Below, piece after piece: positions 22,646 through 33,829 of a stretch of 64,000 bases of DNA (its first letter is position 1; each line of letters opens with the position of its first letter). The stretch is from Miscanthus floridulus (taxonomy: Eukaryota > Streptophyta > Magnoliopsida > Poales > Poaceae), in contig NC_089587.1 in assembly GCF_019320115.1 (NCBI RefSeq), positions 86,430,506 through 86,494,505 of the forward strand. The letters run 5' to 3'. Below the pieces are notes generated by a model, which saw only the letters and a list, made by a program, of their open reading frames with translations, ran no database searches and was not told where the DNA came from. The translations under genes were made by a program, and so were the position numbers.

Positions 22646-23718
22646 ACTCTACAAGTTGGATGCTTTGCTACAGATTCTTTTGCATAGGTTTTGCTAGGGT
22701 TAGAAAAAGAGGTCATAGTTTAGGAGTTAGATTTTTAAGTTGCGTCCAGGCGCCCTGTGAGAGTAGTGTGAGCCCAACGGATCTATTTCATTGGGGGCTC
22801 TATTTAAGGCTTGTGGCTGGCTCTAGCTCACTCTCTTGGCCATTTTTATTGACATAGCAACCTAGTGAGCTAAGTCAAAGCCCTCCCACCCATCTCCATC
22901 ATTGATTCATTATCTTTATGAGATTGTGAGTGAATCCAAGTGCATTGCTTGAGTGATTGCATCTAGAGACACTTGGTGATTGGTTTCGCTGCGGGGTTCG
23001 CTTGTATCTCTTGGTGGTTGCTGCCACCTAGACGGCTTGGTGCAGCGAGGATCGTCGAGCGGAGGAAGGTGATTATCTCTAGCTCTGATCGTGGTGATTA
23101 TGAGGGGTTCTTGACCTTTCCCCAGAGGAGAGCCAAAAGATACTCTAGTGGATTGCTCATGGCTTGTGGATCCTCATCTTGTGTTGGTTGTGCGGCACCC
23201 AGTTGCGGGTTAGGCGTGTGATGCCTATTAGCGCGTGAACCTCCAAGTAAGTGAATTGCCACAATGGGAACTAACTTGTCGGTAAGTAAGTGAACCTCGG
23301 TGAAAAATCATTGTGTCATCATTGTCTCCGAGGATTTCTTGGTATTCATTGGGTTTGATTGATTGATCTTCGCTTACCACGGCGGTATATCTTCACTACC
23401 TCACTCTTGTACTTACATTTCTAGTGTAGCTAAGCTCTTTAGTGTAATTAGTTTTGAGAGCTAGCTTGTGTCTTGTCAAGTGGTTAGTGAGGCTCTTTAG
23501 TTAGTCTTTGAGAGCTCACTAACTTAGTGGTATAGACATAGCCTCTTGTGTGTTATAGAGATCATAGATAACTAGAATTGTGGATAAGCGGCTTGCATTT
23601 TGAGTTGGCTAATGCAACACTCGCTTCGCTTCATAATTGTCTAACCACTTGGCTTAAGTGTTGTTGTAGAATTTTTTATAGGCTATTCACCCCCCCTCTA
23701 ACCATTAGGACCTTTCAG
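22646..23718 (+). repeat. chimeric LTR remnant (copia X piece joined to copia B-type LTR)
   Basis: Positions 22678-22744 repeat 19784-19858 of the copia X LTR almost base for base. From 22745 the sequence instead follows the LTR family of copia B in plus orientation, from before its TATA-like region (CTATTTAAGG near 22800) to the LTR end at 23718 (ATTAGGACCTTTCA). The 5' part of the copia B U3 is absent. No primer-binding site follows, so this is a 3' or solo remnant. Confidence 0.72.
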
Positions 23719-23946
23719 CGGGCACTGCCGCCGTCGGTGCTGCGTGGAGCCGCGAGGATCTGCTGTTGCTTCCCTCGCGTTCTCCTCCTCCGTGCCCGCG
23801 CGCTTGAGGAGCTCGTCAGCCACGAGCTCACCCGCGCTGACGCCAACATCAGTGCACGTGTATAGAGAGGAGAACAGGGGTAGCAGTAGCAGTGGCAAGA
23901 GCCATTGCAGAACTAGCGGTCCGGTCCCTGTGCTGCGCTGCACCAC
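23719..23946 (-). pseudogene. possible first exon of a disrupted gene (secretory N-terminus)
   Basis: A minus-strand frame from the ATG at 23946 encodes MVQRSTGTGPLVLQWLLPLL, a strongly hydrophobic stretch resembling a signal peptide, then a polar region (GELVADELLKRAGTEEENA). It runs into the copia LTR end at 23718. CT-rich and GA-rich sequence upstream (23990-24100) looks like a grass 5' leader. No family is recognised; it could be chance coding potential in GC-rich DNA. Confidence 0.3.
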
Positions 23947-25028
23947 TCTACAGCAGGCAGCGCTGCACGTGCGGTGGTGGTGGGGTGAAGTGGAGAGAGA
24001 GAGAGGGAGGGAGGAGGAGGGCGTTTAGCACTCTGGCCCTTTCCCCTTCTTGCCTAGCCTCCCTCCCTCCGTCGAGAGAGAGGAGAGAGTGTGCAGCTGC
24101 TGCAGCCATGCCTAACAAAGAAGATGAACAGTCACATGACAGGGCTGACATACGGGCCCCACTAGCAGTGACCAGCAGAGAGGGGGAGTTGACGGGCAGT
24201 GCTGGCACCGTTGAGCTGGGCAAACTGAGACGTCAAAGTCCACACTGGCGCGCTGAACTGTCGTGTGCCGCCAGCGAAAGTGGCAAAATTATAGGCAAGT
24301 TACTGTTTTCTAGGGTAAATTTGTCGTTGGCACGATAAAACTGACAAACGAAAAGGCGGCCACTGTATCGGTGGCAAATAATTAGAAATCCCATGTTTTG
24401 ATGCTACGAAACGGATGTTTCCTTCCCTGCTTTTTATCTTATTTCTAAAACTTAATGCTCCTTTGTTCTAGTGATTATAGTATGACATAAAGCCCCATTT
24501 CTTTCCATCGAAGGTCTTTTACTAAGCAATGGCGGGATTGTTTCAATTCAGGTTAGGCTGGATCCTTCTAGACCCTTGAGCAGACATAAACACTGGGTTG
24601 TTGCTGAAGTTCTGCGCAGAGCCAAGGTGTATGTTCCACCGTCTGCCACAGCTTCCGGTGAACATGGTACCAAGAGTCAGCAGGCTGGCGTTGGTACCAA
24701 ATCATCTGCCTTAAGTTCGTCAGAGGCAAAGGCACAGTTGCTCATTTGCTCGTTGTATAGTCTTTTTCCTTGTGGATGCAATTTCAATCCATGGAAGAAA
24801 TAACACGGCACCAGTCAGCTTTGCTGATTTGGCACGCTGACTTATCGTTGACGAGCATTTTACTGTCGGGAAAAAAGGATGCCTAGGTTTGGTAAATATC
24901 TGCTCTGCGCCACGAGAAGAATAACAGGGTACCCGAATCAAATCACGCAGCACGAAGCTGCCAAGCTCAACGGGCTGGAAATGTCCACTGTACATCGCTC
25001 TTACTGCGAGCCTGCGAAGCGCTTCCAT
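23947..25028. other. unassigned promoter-like/intergenic region
   Basis: A GA/CT-rich tract at 23990-24100 is followed by ordinary intergenic sequence. A possible exon-like stretch at 24572-24740 ([20 protein letters not shown]) follows a TTCTAG acceptor-like site, but no family is recognised. Confidence 0.35.
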
Positions 25029-25039
25029 GTGCTATATAC
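25029..25039. repeat. left target-site duplication of MULE
   Basis: GTGCTATATAC here and GTGCTATACAC at 52185-52195 match at 10 of 11 positions and directly flank the inverted termini. A 9-11 bp duplication is the hallmark of the Mutator superfamily. Confidence 0.75.
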
Positions 25040-25265
25040 GGAATTTTTTATATTTAGTCTTTTTTTAAAGGATTTCACAAATATATCTCTGAAGGTATGA
25101 TTTTAAAATCTGCACCCTAAACTCGGCGTCAGCATTGTTGGCGCCAAACTTACACTGCTCGGCGCCATCGTTGTTGGCGCCGAGTTCGGGACCAAGTTAG
25201 TGGCATGGACGCTGACATGACAGCCAGCTCGGCGCCAAGCTCGGCGCCAACAATCCTGGCGACAA
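25040..25265 (+). repeat. left terminal inverted repeat of MULE
   Basis: The outer ~110 bp align with the reverse complement of the right end with scattered mismatches. The inner part carries about eight GGCGCC or near-GGCGCC palindromes. The left arm has an extra copy of the GGCGTCAGCATTGTTGGCGCC unit relative to the right arm. Confidence 0.75.
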
Positions 25266-25381
25266 GCCCTCTCTTACGTATAGGACCTCCCTTCCTTTCT
25301 CTCTTCCTCTCTCTTTCTCTCTACCGCCTGTCACTGCTGCCGCACCGTCCCCGCCTGCGCGTCTGCGTCCACGCCGGCAGT
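25266..25381. other. MULE sequence between TIR and LTR-like block
   Basis: A CT-rich stretch (TTTCTCTCTTCCTCTCTCTTTCTC) followed by GC-rich sequence resembles a 5' leader. No start codon or domain could be assigned. Confidence 0.4.
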
Positions 25382-28300
25382 TGTAACACCCTAGGTGTTA
25401 GGCTTACATAATTTGACTTAGGCATTGCATGAGCATGAGCATCGAGCATTTATATATAAGTTTTTGCATTTGAAACATATAAAACATGCTTGTTATTTTA
25501 TATCTCCTTGTATGTATGCATGTGATCATGTATGAATGAGTGCAAGTGATTGATGTGAGTCACTAAAACATCTTAGCTACACTTAGGATGACTAATGGAA
25601 CATTGTTCATGAAGATCACTGTCTAATTAAGCTTCTAAGTGATGCTATGCATGTTGACATAGAAAGTGAAATGTGTAACCAATGTATGAAATATTTGTGA
25701 CCTTATGAATAGCTTAAACATGTTTAGAATGTTATTATGAACAACTTTGGTAATCATGACTAAGGCTAATTTGGTCACTAAGTCATAGTTTAAGTGTTAG
25801 TCATCATTTGAATGTAGTAGGTTTGACCTAGTTTGAACTATATGATAGAGACTTTGCATGGATGTGGTCACTAAAGCAAAGTTGTAGTATTTGATTAGAG
25901 GAACAACTTTTATTTTTGGGTCATAGGCTAGTTCAGCTCCTAACATGCTTGAAATTAGCTCATAAGAATCAAGGTTTCACTGTTTTTCAACACTTTGAAT
26001 TTCGCTAAGTCATTTCGAGTTAACCGTTTGACAGGATCAACTTTGGGCTGATATATCTCTCCAACCATCGAGAATTAGGACTTGATTTCTAAGTAAGATT
26101 TGTAGCTGGTACATAGGTCTACAAGTTTTGTTTTAGCTTTGTTCACTAAATCGCCATAGTTTAGTAGTTACAAAGGATCAAAATTTCGCTGTTAGTTAGT
26201 TGATCGGGCGACTGATGAACACTGTGTCGCGTCGGGTCGTGGCCGACCGGCCACAGAGCATGGCCGCCGCATGGCCAACGCTGGTCGGCGATGGGTCCTC
26301 GACGCCGCGAGCTGGCGTTTGTTATCTACACGCCCCGCGCCCCATTTCCACGCACCCGAGCTCACTCACTCACTCTCCATCGCCTGCTTCCGCTCTTGTC
26401 GCGGAACCAGAGCAACGCCGTCGGGCACAGCGCAGCTCCACCGCCGCCTAGCACCCACGCCACCGACCTCGCCCACAGCTGCGCCACATCCCCTCCACCT
26501 CCTCGATTTGATTGCAGCAGCTGACGAGCTTCGGTGAGGGCGTATTCGCCATTTTCTTCCTCGCCGGAGTTCTCGGCTGCCATGGCCGCTTCCACGGCGA
26601 ACTCGCCACTGCTTGGCTCATGCGTGCGTTGCTTCCGATTATTTGCGTTCGCGCTTGTACAGGGTGTAGTGTAGTTGGTTGCATGAAGTTACCGTGCATG
26701 GGTGTCTCGCCGACGCGGAACATGGCGACCCACGCCGCCGCGCTCGCACCTCCGTACCACCACGCACGTAGGCAGGGCTCGTCGGAGCACCTCGAGCCGC
26801 CTAGGTCACCTAAATAGACCTGCATGGTCACCGTGATGCTGGTGCCCTCCTCGCCTGGCTTCGTCGTGGCCGGTGATGGCCGGCGCACAACAGAGCAGTG
26901 CCGCCATGCCGCCATGGCCAGCAACGAGCATGCTCCGCCACACCTGCGCTGCCACCACCTAGGTCACTAGATGCGGTTTGTTCTGTAGATCACATCGGTG
27001 CACTTGGTTTTGCCGGAGAGCTCACCGGCAACGAGCTAGGGCCGGTCCACGTGGCTCCCCTGCTTCCTGTGTCGCTGACTAGTGGGCCTGACTGACCTCT
27101 GGGTCCCGGCTGTCAGTGGCACAGAGTTGTAGGATAGCTCAATTATTTTTAGATTTACGTGCTAGCTTTGGAAAATCATAAGTTGAGTTATAGGGATCCA
27201 AATCTTGTGAAATAAATTTTGTTGTGTTTCTGAGGAAGTGTAGTATTTTATAAAAATATGATATATACAGTTTCTGATGTTTTTATTGGGGATTTAAATG
27301 TATTTAGATAAATGCTTTTTGAATGTTAATAGTCTTGTAAAATAGATATCTTAAGCTAGAAAACTCCTAAAATTGTGATTCTAATTTTGTTGGTTTTGTA
27401 TTTACATGCTCTAGCTAGGAAAAATAATAAACTTGCTGTAAACATGATTTAAATATGGTATTTCTATTTATTTACTAATAAATGGTATTTTCTAAGGAAA
27501 TTTGTAGGGATAAAAGTATGTAATATATTGCTATACAAATTTTTGTACAGTAGTATGGCACTAATATGAAGCTAGAAAAAATATATAATTTGTTGCTTGA
27601 CACTTTTCTATAGGGTTTACTATTTTTACTAAATTAACCCTTGCTAGCTTATCATTTTTGTATAGAATGTTATACATGTGCAAATGGTATAAAATTTTCA
27701 CAGTAGCCTATTGGGAGCATTAGGAGTCCACTGTAATTTTATGAGAATTTATTGTGTAGCTTTGTGTATGTTTATTATTTACCCTAATTATTTAATGAAA
27801 TTAATAAAGGCATTTAAGTAATTAAATTGGGGTTCACCATGATGTTTTCTATGATTCTTGTGATTCATAGTAATTGTTTATGTTCATAGTAAGGTGTAAA
27901 AGCCATCGATTGTATGCAACTAACTAATTATCACTTTATAATTCAAATACAAGGCTGCATGTATAGTTTTGATTGTGTCGATGGTTTCAAATGGATAATG
28001 GTCTTTGATATAAAACTTGTTAATAAAAAAGTTATAGATAACTTACTATTCTACCTTGTGTTAAATTTTTACAGCCATAGGACTTAGGGTTTTAGAGTTC
28101 TAGCTGTTACAAGTTTGCTGTCCGAAAGGTTTACTTTCTGGATAGATTTGATTGAATGATTTGTTTGCCCTATATAACTGTTGAATCATAGTAAGAGTCT
28201 TAAAAGAGAGTTGCAGACATTTTCTTAAGCTTTCTAGAATGTCCACAACCATATGATTTCAATGTATATAACTCCAGTTATGAGTAAAATAAGTAGTTGT

Positions 28301-30155
28301 TGTTTTGTGGTGTAATAAATGAATTGTTGAAGTGTTTGATTAAGTAATCAAGAAGAGATATGCACCTACTCTGTAAAATGTGATGCACTTATTATTACTA
28401 TAACACCATGCTATTAAGAATACTTACACGAATGCATTCATCATGCGTCATCATACTATACTTGTCCGCATGTATGCATTCGCAATATCTTATGCCATAT
28501 TCATGCATATAGGATCGACCGAGGAGATAATATTGCTAGAATTCCACGAAGAAGAGGAAGGGGACCAGCAAGAGATTCCTCAAGCCGTAGCTCCCAAAGA
28601 AGAGGAGCAGACCCTAGAAGAGCTCCCAAAGTGTCCTAACCACCGCCCCGCTTCTTTTTTGAAAGACAAGCCCCGGAGCATTCTAAGTCTCCTAGTGTTT
28701 TACAACATATTACTTGAGTCCTTTATGATTGATGCATTAGGTTATAAGAGTTGTCTGAAAACACTTGATGCATTGGACTACCTTGTCCATATATATATAC
28801 ACCTTAACCCTGTGTAGGTCTAGGATCGAATATATGCTTAGCCCTACTTAGACCAGTAGAAGTCGGGTGATTTTCTATCACCTATGAGATATAGGTGGAT
28901 ACCAAAGCACGGTTGGCTATATTTGCTATCGTAGAAAAGAACCATGGGGTAAAAGTAAATTGAGGCTGGGCGGAGTCTATGGTAGGTTGACTCATATGAT
29001 TCCGTCTGTGCCAATTAAGGCTGTACCGTTGTTGGCGCTTCTGACAAGATTGAACGCATGCCTATCACTTACCTGGCCGGATAACTCGTTCCGACTGTGA
29101 AGCCGAGTAGCTCAACTCAAGTCGGGCCTTGCTTTGTCAAAGTGCGCACTCTGGATGGTAGTAAGGATGTGCGAGGAGCTAGATGTGAGCCCAAAGGCAG
29201 GCCAGGCTTGAACGTCCTGACAGTTGGTTGTCCCTGATTATGCGACGCTAGGTGAACTCGTGAAATGTGTACTTGAGTTATACCAAAGGTGACCTAAGAC
29301 GACTAATGATCTAGTCTGCCTGGGTTTGTGTTAGGAATAAATTTCCAGCTGATTAAAATTGATTCGAAACGCCGCCTCTCTCGGATAGTGAGAAACTTGG
29401 CTAGTCCCAACATCATAGTAATTGTATTATGGAATATAATGGTTCTGATAAACATGGAATTACTATACCTGCTATGGTTACTATTGTATGCTCTTAAAAT
29501 GATATACCTCATGTTTGGCATAGGATAGCTGCTAATCTAGAGATGGATAGTTATAAATAACTTGATGATAGAATTATAACTGTATAACTGAATTAATCGC
29601 TCTTTATGCAAAATGTTGTCAAGCTACCTCCACTTATAAAGCCTTGCATAATCCTTGGAGTCAATTTATTTCTAGTTTATGATGGGTAAGTCTAGCTGAG
29701 TACCTTCTCGTACTCAGGGTTTTATTCCCATTGTTGCAGATGACACAGTATATCATGGGTATTGCAAGAGTTGCTTCTATCCTGCTGAGGATGAGGAGTA
29801 AGCCTTGGGTAGGCGTCTTTATTAATCCTTCTATATGCTTTTGTGGACTGTGATCATATGATGGTACTATATTTGAACCATGTTAGAAACTCTACTTTCA
29901 AACTTAATTTGCTTCCACTATTATCTATCAAACTTGGTTTGTAATAGCTTTATTCCATACTCTTATGATGGAAATGTATCGGTGAACTTTATGTAATATG
30001 TGACATGTATGTTGAATCATGTACGATCTTGGTTGTTTGTGGATCGTTTATCGAGACCCGTCGTGGTACTCGATAGACTACCAGGTTTATATGGGCTCAA
30101 GTATGACAGTGCGATTGCTTGCGGGCTGCCATTATACTTGTGCTCTTATAAATTG
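25382..30155 (+). repeat. large solo-LTR-like block inside the MULE
   Basis: The block opens with TGTAACACCCTAGGTGTTAG. It contains stretches I associate with long LTRs of grass Tekay/Del-type gypsy elements: a Glu-rich frame near 28530-28640, CGTACTCAGGGTTTTATTCCC near 29710, a GACACAGTATATCATGGGTATT stretch near 29740, and GACTACCAGGTTTATATGGG near 30075. No gag or pol accompanies it, so it would be a solo LTR. A GC-rich island lies at 26200-27110. The right boundary is approximate and no clean target duplication was found. The identification rests on remembered family features. Confidence 0.5.
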
Positions 30156-30369
30156 GTCAGTTCTGCGATAGCATCCCCGGCCACGCCCACGTCGGCCACG
30201 CCCATGCTGTCCCCGGGCCCTGCAGCGCCTGGCCATGTGAGGTAAAAATTGTGAATATGCAACGTAGGTGCTTAGTTAGCTTTGATTGTAATGTAGTAGT
30301 TTGATTATTTATTATTTACTAGTTAATGTGATGACTCAGGTATTTGATTTAGTTAATGATCAAGTGAGA

Positions 30370-30480
30370 TAGGTATGTAGATAGATAGAACATAGATACA
30401 TAGGTACATAGATATAGTTAGATATATAGATAGATAGAAACATAGATATATAGATACATAGACATAGCTATTTTGTGAGT
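30370..30480. repeat. (GATA/CATA)n-rich tract
   Basis: Degenerate tandem ATAGATA and ACATAGAT tetranucleotide repeats span about 110 bp in the presumed intron before the PMD exon. Confidence 0.85.
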
Positions 30481-30603
30481 ACATTGTATATATATACATA
30501 GTTATTATCTTATTTACTTAGTTTGTAGTACCTGCTTCAATTGTGGATGTGGGCTTGTCTACTAGTTGGCCGTCCCGAGCTTCTAGCTCATCGTGAGTGG
30601 TTC

Positions 30604-30608
30604 CTAGG
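30604..30608. repeat. left target-site duplication of gypsy 2
   Basis: CTAGG precedes the 5' LTR and CCAGG (47638-47642) follows the 3' LTR, a 5-bp duplication with one difference. Confidence 0.75.
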
Positions 30609-31080
30609 TGTGGGGAGTACGACCCCGGATACCCACGGTAGACCACATGGGCTGCACCCCTAGGGGCATCCTAGCCCACAAGATGAAGCCTTGCGGGGCA
30701 CGACTCTACTCAGCGCCTCCTGCAAGACACCGGGAAGATATCCTGAAGATACTACGAGATCTGTTAGGATACATATGATCCCAAGATTCCTATAATCTAT
30801 TATTACTTTCTGGTTATCTCTCAGATCTAACCGACCAGTAACCCTGCCCCTAGACTATATAAGGGGGGTAGGGACCCCCTCCAAACTCACACAATATCAT
30901 ACGATAGCTAATACAAACCAACAGACCACAGGAGTAGGGTATTACATCATACTGACGGCCTAAACCTGTCTAACTCGTGTGTCTCTATTGCCTTCTTGTT
31001 CTTGATTACACGCTTCTCTGTCGATCAATCTACCTTCGTGGGATACCCCATGGAGGACTGCTGACGATATTCTATCGATA
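30609..31080 (+). repeat. 5' LTR of gypsy 2
   Basis: It begins TGTGGGGAGTACGACCCC and ends CTATCGATA (CTATCGACA in the 3' copy). A TATATAAG box lies at 30856-30863, upstream of a stretch repeated at 47413-47420 in the other LTR. Confidence 0.88.
30856..30863 (+). promoter_or_regulatory. TATA box of gypsy 2 LTR
   Basis: TATATAAG lies about 225 bp before the LTR end and is conserved in the 3' LTR. Confidence 0.55.
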
Positions 31081-31081
31081 G

Positions 31082-31101
31082 TTGGCGTGCTAGGTAGGGG
31101 G
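31082..31101 (+). promoter_or_regulatory. primer-binding site of gypsy 2
   Basis: TTGGCGTGCTAGGTAGGGGG starts one or two bases after the LTR. TGGCGTGCCAGGTAGGGGG-like sites are common in grass gypsy elements; one base differs here. Confidence 0.6.
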
Positions 31102-31127
31102 TGCGTGCTATTTCCTTGTCGAACAAG

Positions 31128-31640
31128 ATGGCTTTTTTCATAGGCTCTTTGTCCCTCCCATAGCCTAGCTAGATCTTCACGGTCGAATCCATCTCGTGGG
31201 TCATCAACGTTGATGGAGTCGAAGAGCTCATTGAGCCGGTGTAGATCAACGCTGCACCGATCACCCCAACACCTATGACTATAGATCTAATCTCAGAACC
31301 ACCTCCAAGGTCACCTTCATCGATGACTCGCCGCCCGCTTCCTCGCTACTAGAGGAGGCAGATCAACAACGATGATCTGATTGCATCCATTGATCAGGTT
31401 GGTCTGAAGCTCGTCGATTGCCTCTCCATCGCTGAATCAGCTCTGGACACTCTGGTTTAGCGCCGACCACCCTCCGATCTAGATCTATTAGAGGCTGCTC
31501 GGGAGACTCTAAGGGTCTCACTCTTGCTAAAGCCACCAACCTCTCCATCTAGATGGCCAGTGTGGTCACCGATGCCAAGACGATGCCCACCAACGACCTA
31601 GAGATCCCATCGCTGGAGCCTCCTCGCGCCTCCACCAAGT
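31128..31640 (+). pseudogene. gypsy 2 gag, N-terminal remnant
   Basis: An ATG at 31128 opens a frame (MAFFIGSLSLP) broken by TAG codons. Readable pieces include NVDGVEELIEPV and NNDDLIASIDQVGLKLVDCL. The usual gag capsid core, zinc knuckle and the whole protease are absent; about 31620 the sequence passes directly to the pre-RT linker. Confidence 0.6.
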
Positions 31641-31644
31641 CTAA

Positions 31645-33150
31645 GGAAACCAAGGAGGTCGGCCTCAGCCTCGATGACCCCTCCAAGACCATGAAGATTG
31701 GGGCTCACCTCGACCCCAAATAGGAAAGCGCGCTCATCTCCTTCCTACGTGCCAACACCGACGTGTTTGCTTGGAAACCTGCAGACATGCCCAGGGTACC
31801 GTGGGAGAAGATCAAGCACTCCGTGAATGTCTCGCCGACCGCCAAACTGATCAAGTAGAAACTCCACCGATTCACGCCAGACAAGAAGGAGGCTATTAGG
31901 GTAGAAATAAAATGACTCCTAGCTTCTAGATTCATAAAAGAAGTGTATCATCCTGAGTGGTTAGAAAACCATGTTCTCGTTCAAAAAAAGAATAAAGAAT
32001 GGGGAATGTGTGTTGATTACACTGATCTTAACAAACATTGTCCTAAAGACCCCTTCGGTTTGCCTTGAATAGATGAGGTTGTAGACTCCATCGCCGGCTA
32101 TGAACTACTCTCCTTCCTCGATTGTTACTCTGGTTATCACTAGATCTCCCTCAAGGAAGAAGACTAGATCGAGACATCATTCATCACGCCCTTCTATGCG
32201 TACTGCTACACCACCATGTCCTTTAGACTCAAGAACACCAGGGCGACTTATCAAAGGGCTATCCAGATGTGCCTCGATCAACAGATCAGCTGCAACATCG
32301 AAGCTTACATTGATGATGTGGTCGTCAAGTCCAAGACCGTCGATGATCTTATCGCCGACCTTGAAGAAATGTTCACCAACCTGAAAATGTACCGATGGAA
32401 GCTGAACCCTTCAAAGTGCATCTTTGGAGTTCCATCTGGTATACTCCTAGGCTACATTGTCAGCGAACATGGCATCAAACCCAACCCCAATAAGGTCTCC
32501 GCCATCACCAACATGAAACAGCCAACATGCGTCAAGGATATACAGAAGATTATAGGCTGCATGGCTACTTTAAGCCGCTTTATATCGTGCCTCGACAAAA
32601 AAGGGCTACCATTCTTCAAACTCCTCAAGGCCTCTGAGCGCTTTTCTTGGTCGGAGGAGGCAGACACAGCTTTCAAGTAGCTCAAGTTGTTCCTAACAAT
32701 GCCTCCGATCATGACGATGCCATGGCCTGACGAAACTCTCCTGATCTACATCATCGCTACTTCTTGCGTCGTTAGCACAGCCATTGTGGTCGAATGCAAG
32801 GAGGCTGAGCATGCCTATAAGGTGCAATGCCCGGTATACTTCATTAGCAAGGTTCTCAACGAGCCCAAGACTCGTTATCCTTAGGTCCAGAAGCTGCTAT
32901 ACGCCATCCTAATTATGTCGTGCAAGCTCCATCACTACTTTGAGTATTACAAGATTGTTGTGGTCAGGAGTTCCCTCTAGGGGACATTCTCTGCAACAAA
33001 GAGGCCAACGGCCGTATCATCAAGTGGGCTGTCGAGGTTGGCACTTACTCCATCAAATTTAGAAGTAGGCCTACCATCAAGTCTTAGGCGCTTGCCGATT
33101 TCGTTGCTGAGTGGACAGAGATTCAAGATCCCATCGCCACTACTTGCCTC
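31645..33150 (+). pseudogene. gypsy 2 reverse transcriptase and first RNase H
   Basis: From GLSLDDPSKTMKIGAHLDPK onward the frame shows VFAWKPADMPRVPWE, GMCVDYTDLNKHCPKDPF, SFLDCYSGYH, FRLKNTRATYQRA, the catalytic box AYIDDVVVKS (about 32310) and RFSWSEEADTAFK. YIDD replaces the usual YVDD. The first RNase H follows (LLIYIIATSCVVSTAIV, VYFISKVLNEPKTRYP). In-frame stops are mostly TAG; a TGA replaces Arg after GLP near 32068. Confidence 0.85.
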
Positions 33151-33770
33151 GAGCACTAGGTGATGTACTTTGATGGCACCCTCAACATCAACGATGCTGG
33201 TGTAGGCATTCTATTCATCACGCCGACCAAGGATAAGCTCTGATACGTTCTCCGGATATATTTTTCGACCTCCAACAATGTCGCCGAATATGAAGCATGT
33301 CTCCACGGACTCCATATAGCCATTGAGCTCGGCGTTAAATGCATCATGGTATATGGGGACTCTGCGCTGGTCATCAACCAACTCAATAAAGACTGGTCCT
33401 GCTCTAGTGAGAAGATGGATGCATACTGTGTTGAAATCAGAAAGCTTGAAGGGAAGTTCTACGGTATTGAGTACCACCACATGGTACGCAATCAAAATTA
33501 GCTCACCGACCACCTATCCAAGTTAGGCTCCTCTCGTGCCATGATTCTACCGGGGGGTCTTCGTTCAAGATCTTCTAGCACCATGTATTAAGGAAGATAA
33601 GGAAGTTTAGGAAGTTCCCTCTGCTGAGCAGTTGGTACTTATGGTACCTTCGCTGACCGCCAACTAGAGGGAACAGTTCATCAAGTACCTCGCTAGCACT
33701 GAAGTACCCACCGACAAGACTGAAACCGAATGCCTAATCTGCAAGCATTACAAGGTTCCATCAAGTAAGG
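33151..33770 (+). pseudogene. gypsy 2 second RNase H and linker
   Basis: VMYFDGTLNINDAGVGILF, NNVAEYEACLHGLHIAIELG and VYGDSALVINQL mark the second RNase H. One TGA lies near 33241 and a frameshift near 33550. The linker (QFIKYLASTEVPTDKTETEC) stops at the start of the integrase zinc-binding region (CLICKHYK). Integrase itself is missing. Confidence 0.8.
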
Positions 33771-33829
33771 AAACTATTTTAGTAGTAACTCCGACCAAGA
33801 AGTACTCACCTTTTAGCTCCTCAACCAGT

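Noticed and set aside
9021..23723. Search for a target duplication joining gypsy 1 or copia X ends to a right flank
   Set aside because: CCCGA (9021-9025), GATGT (18661-18665) and GCGGG (23719-23723) do not match; the composite was rearranged after insertion.
26200..27095. GC-rich island with several frames and a CACCGACCTCGCC-type composition
   Set aside because: No conserved domain; it sits inside the LTR-like block and is better read as a non-coding GC-rich LTR segment.
28443..28817. 124-codon frame with a Glu-rich middle
   Set aside because: Lies within the LTR-like block and resembles Glu-rich stretches in long gypsy LTRs; not supported as a gene.
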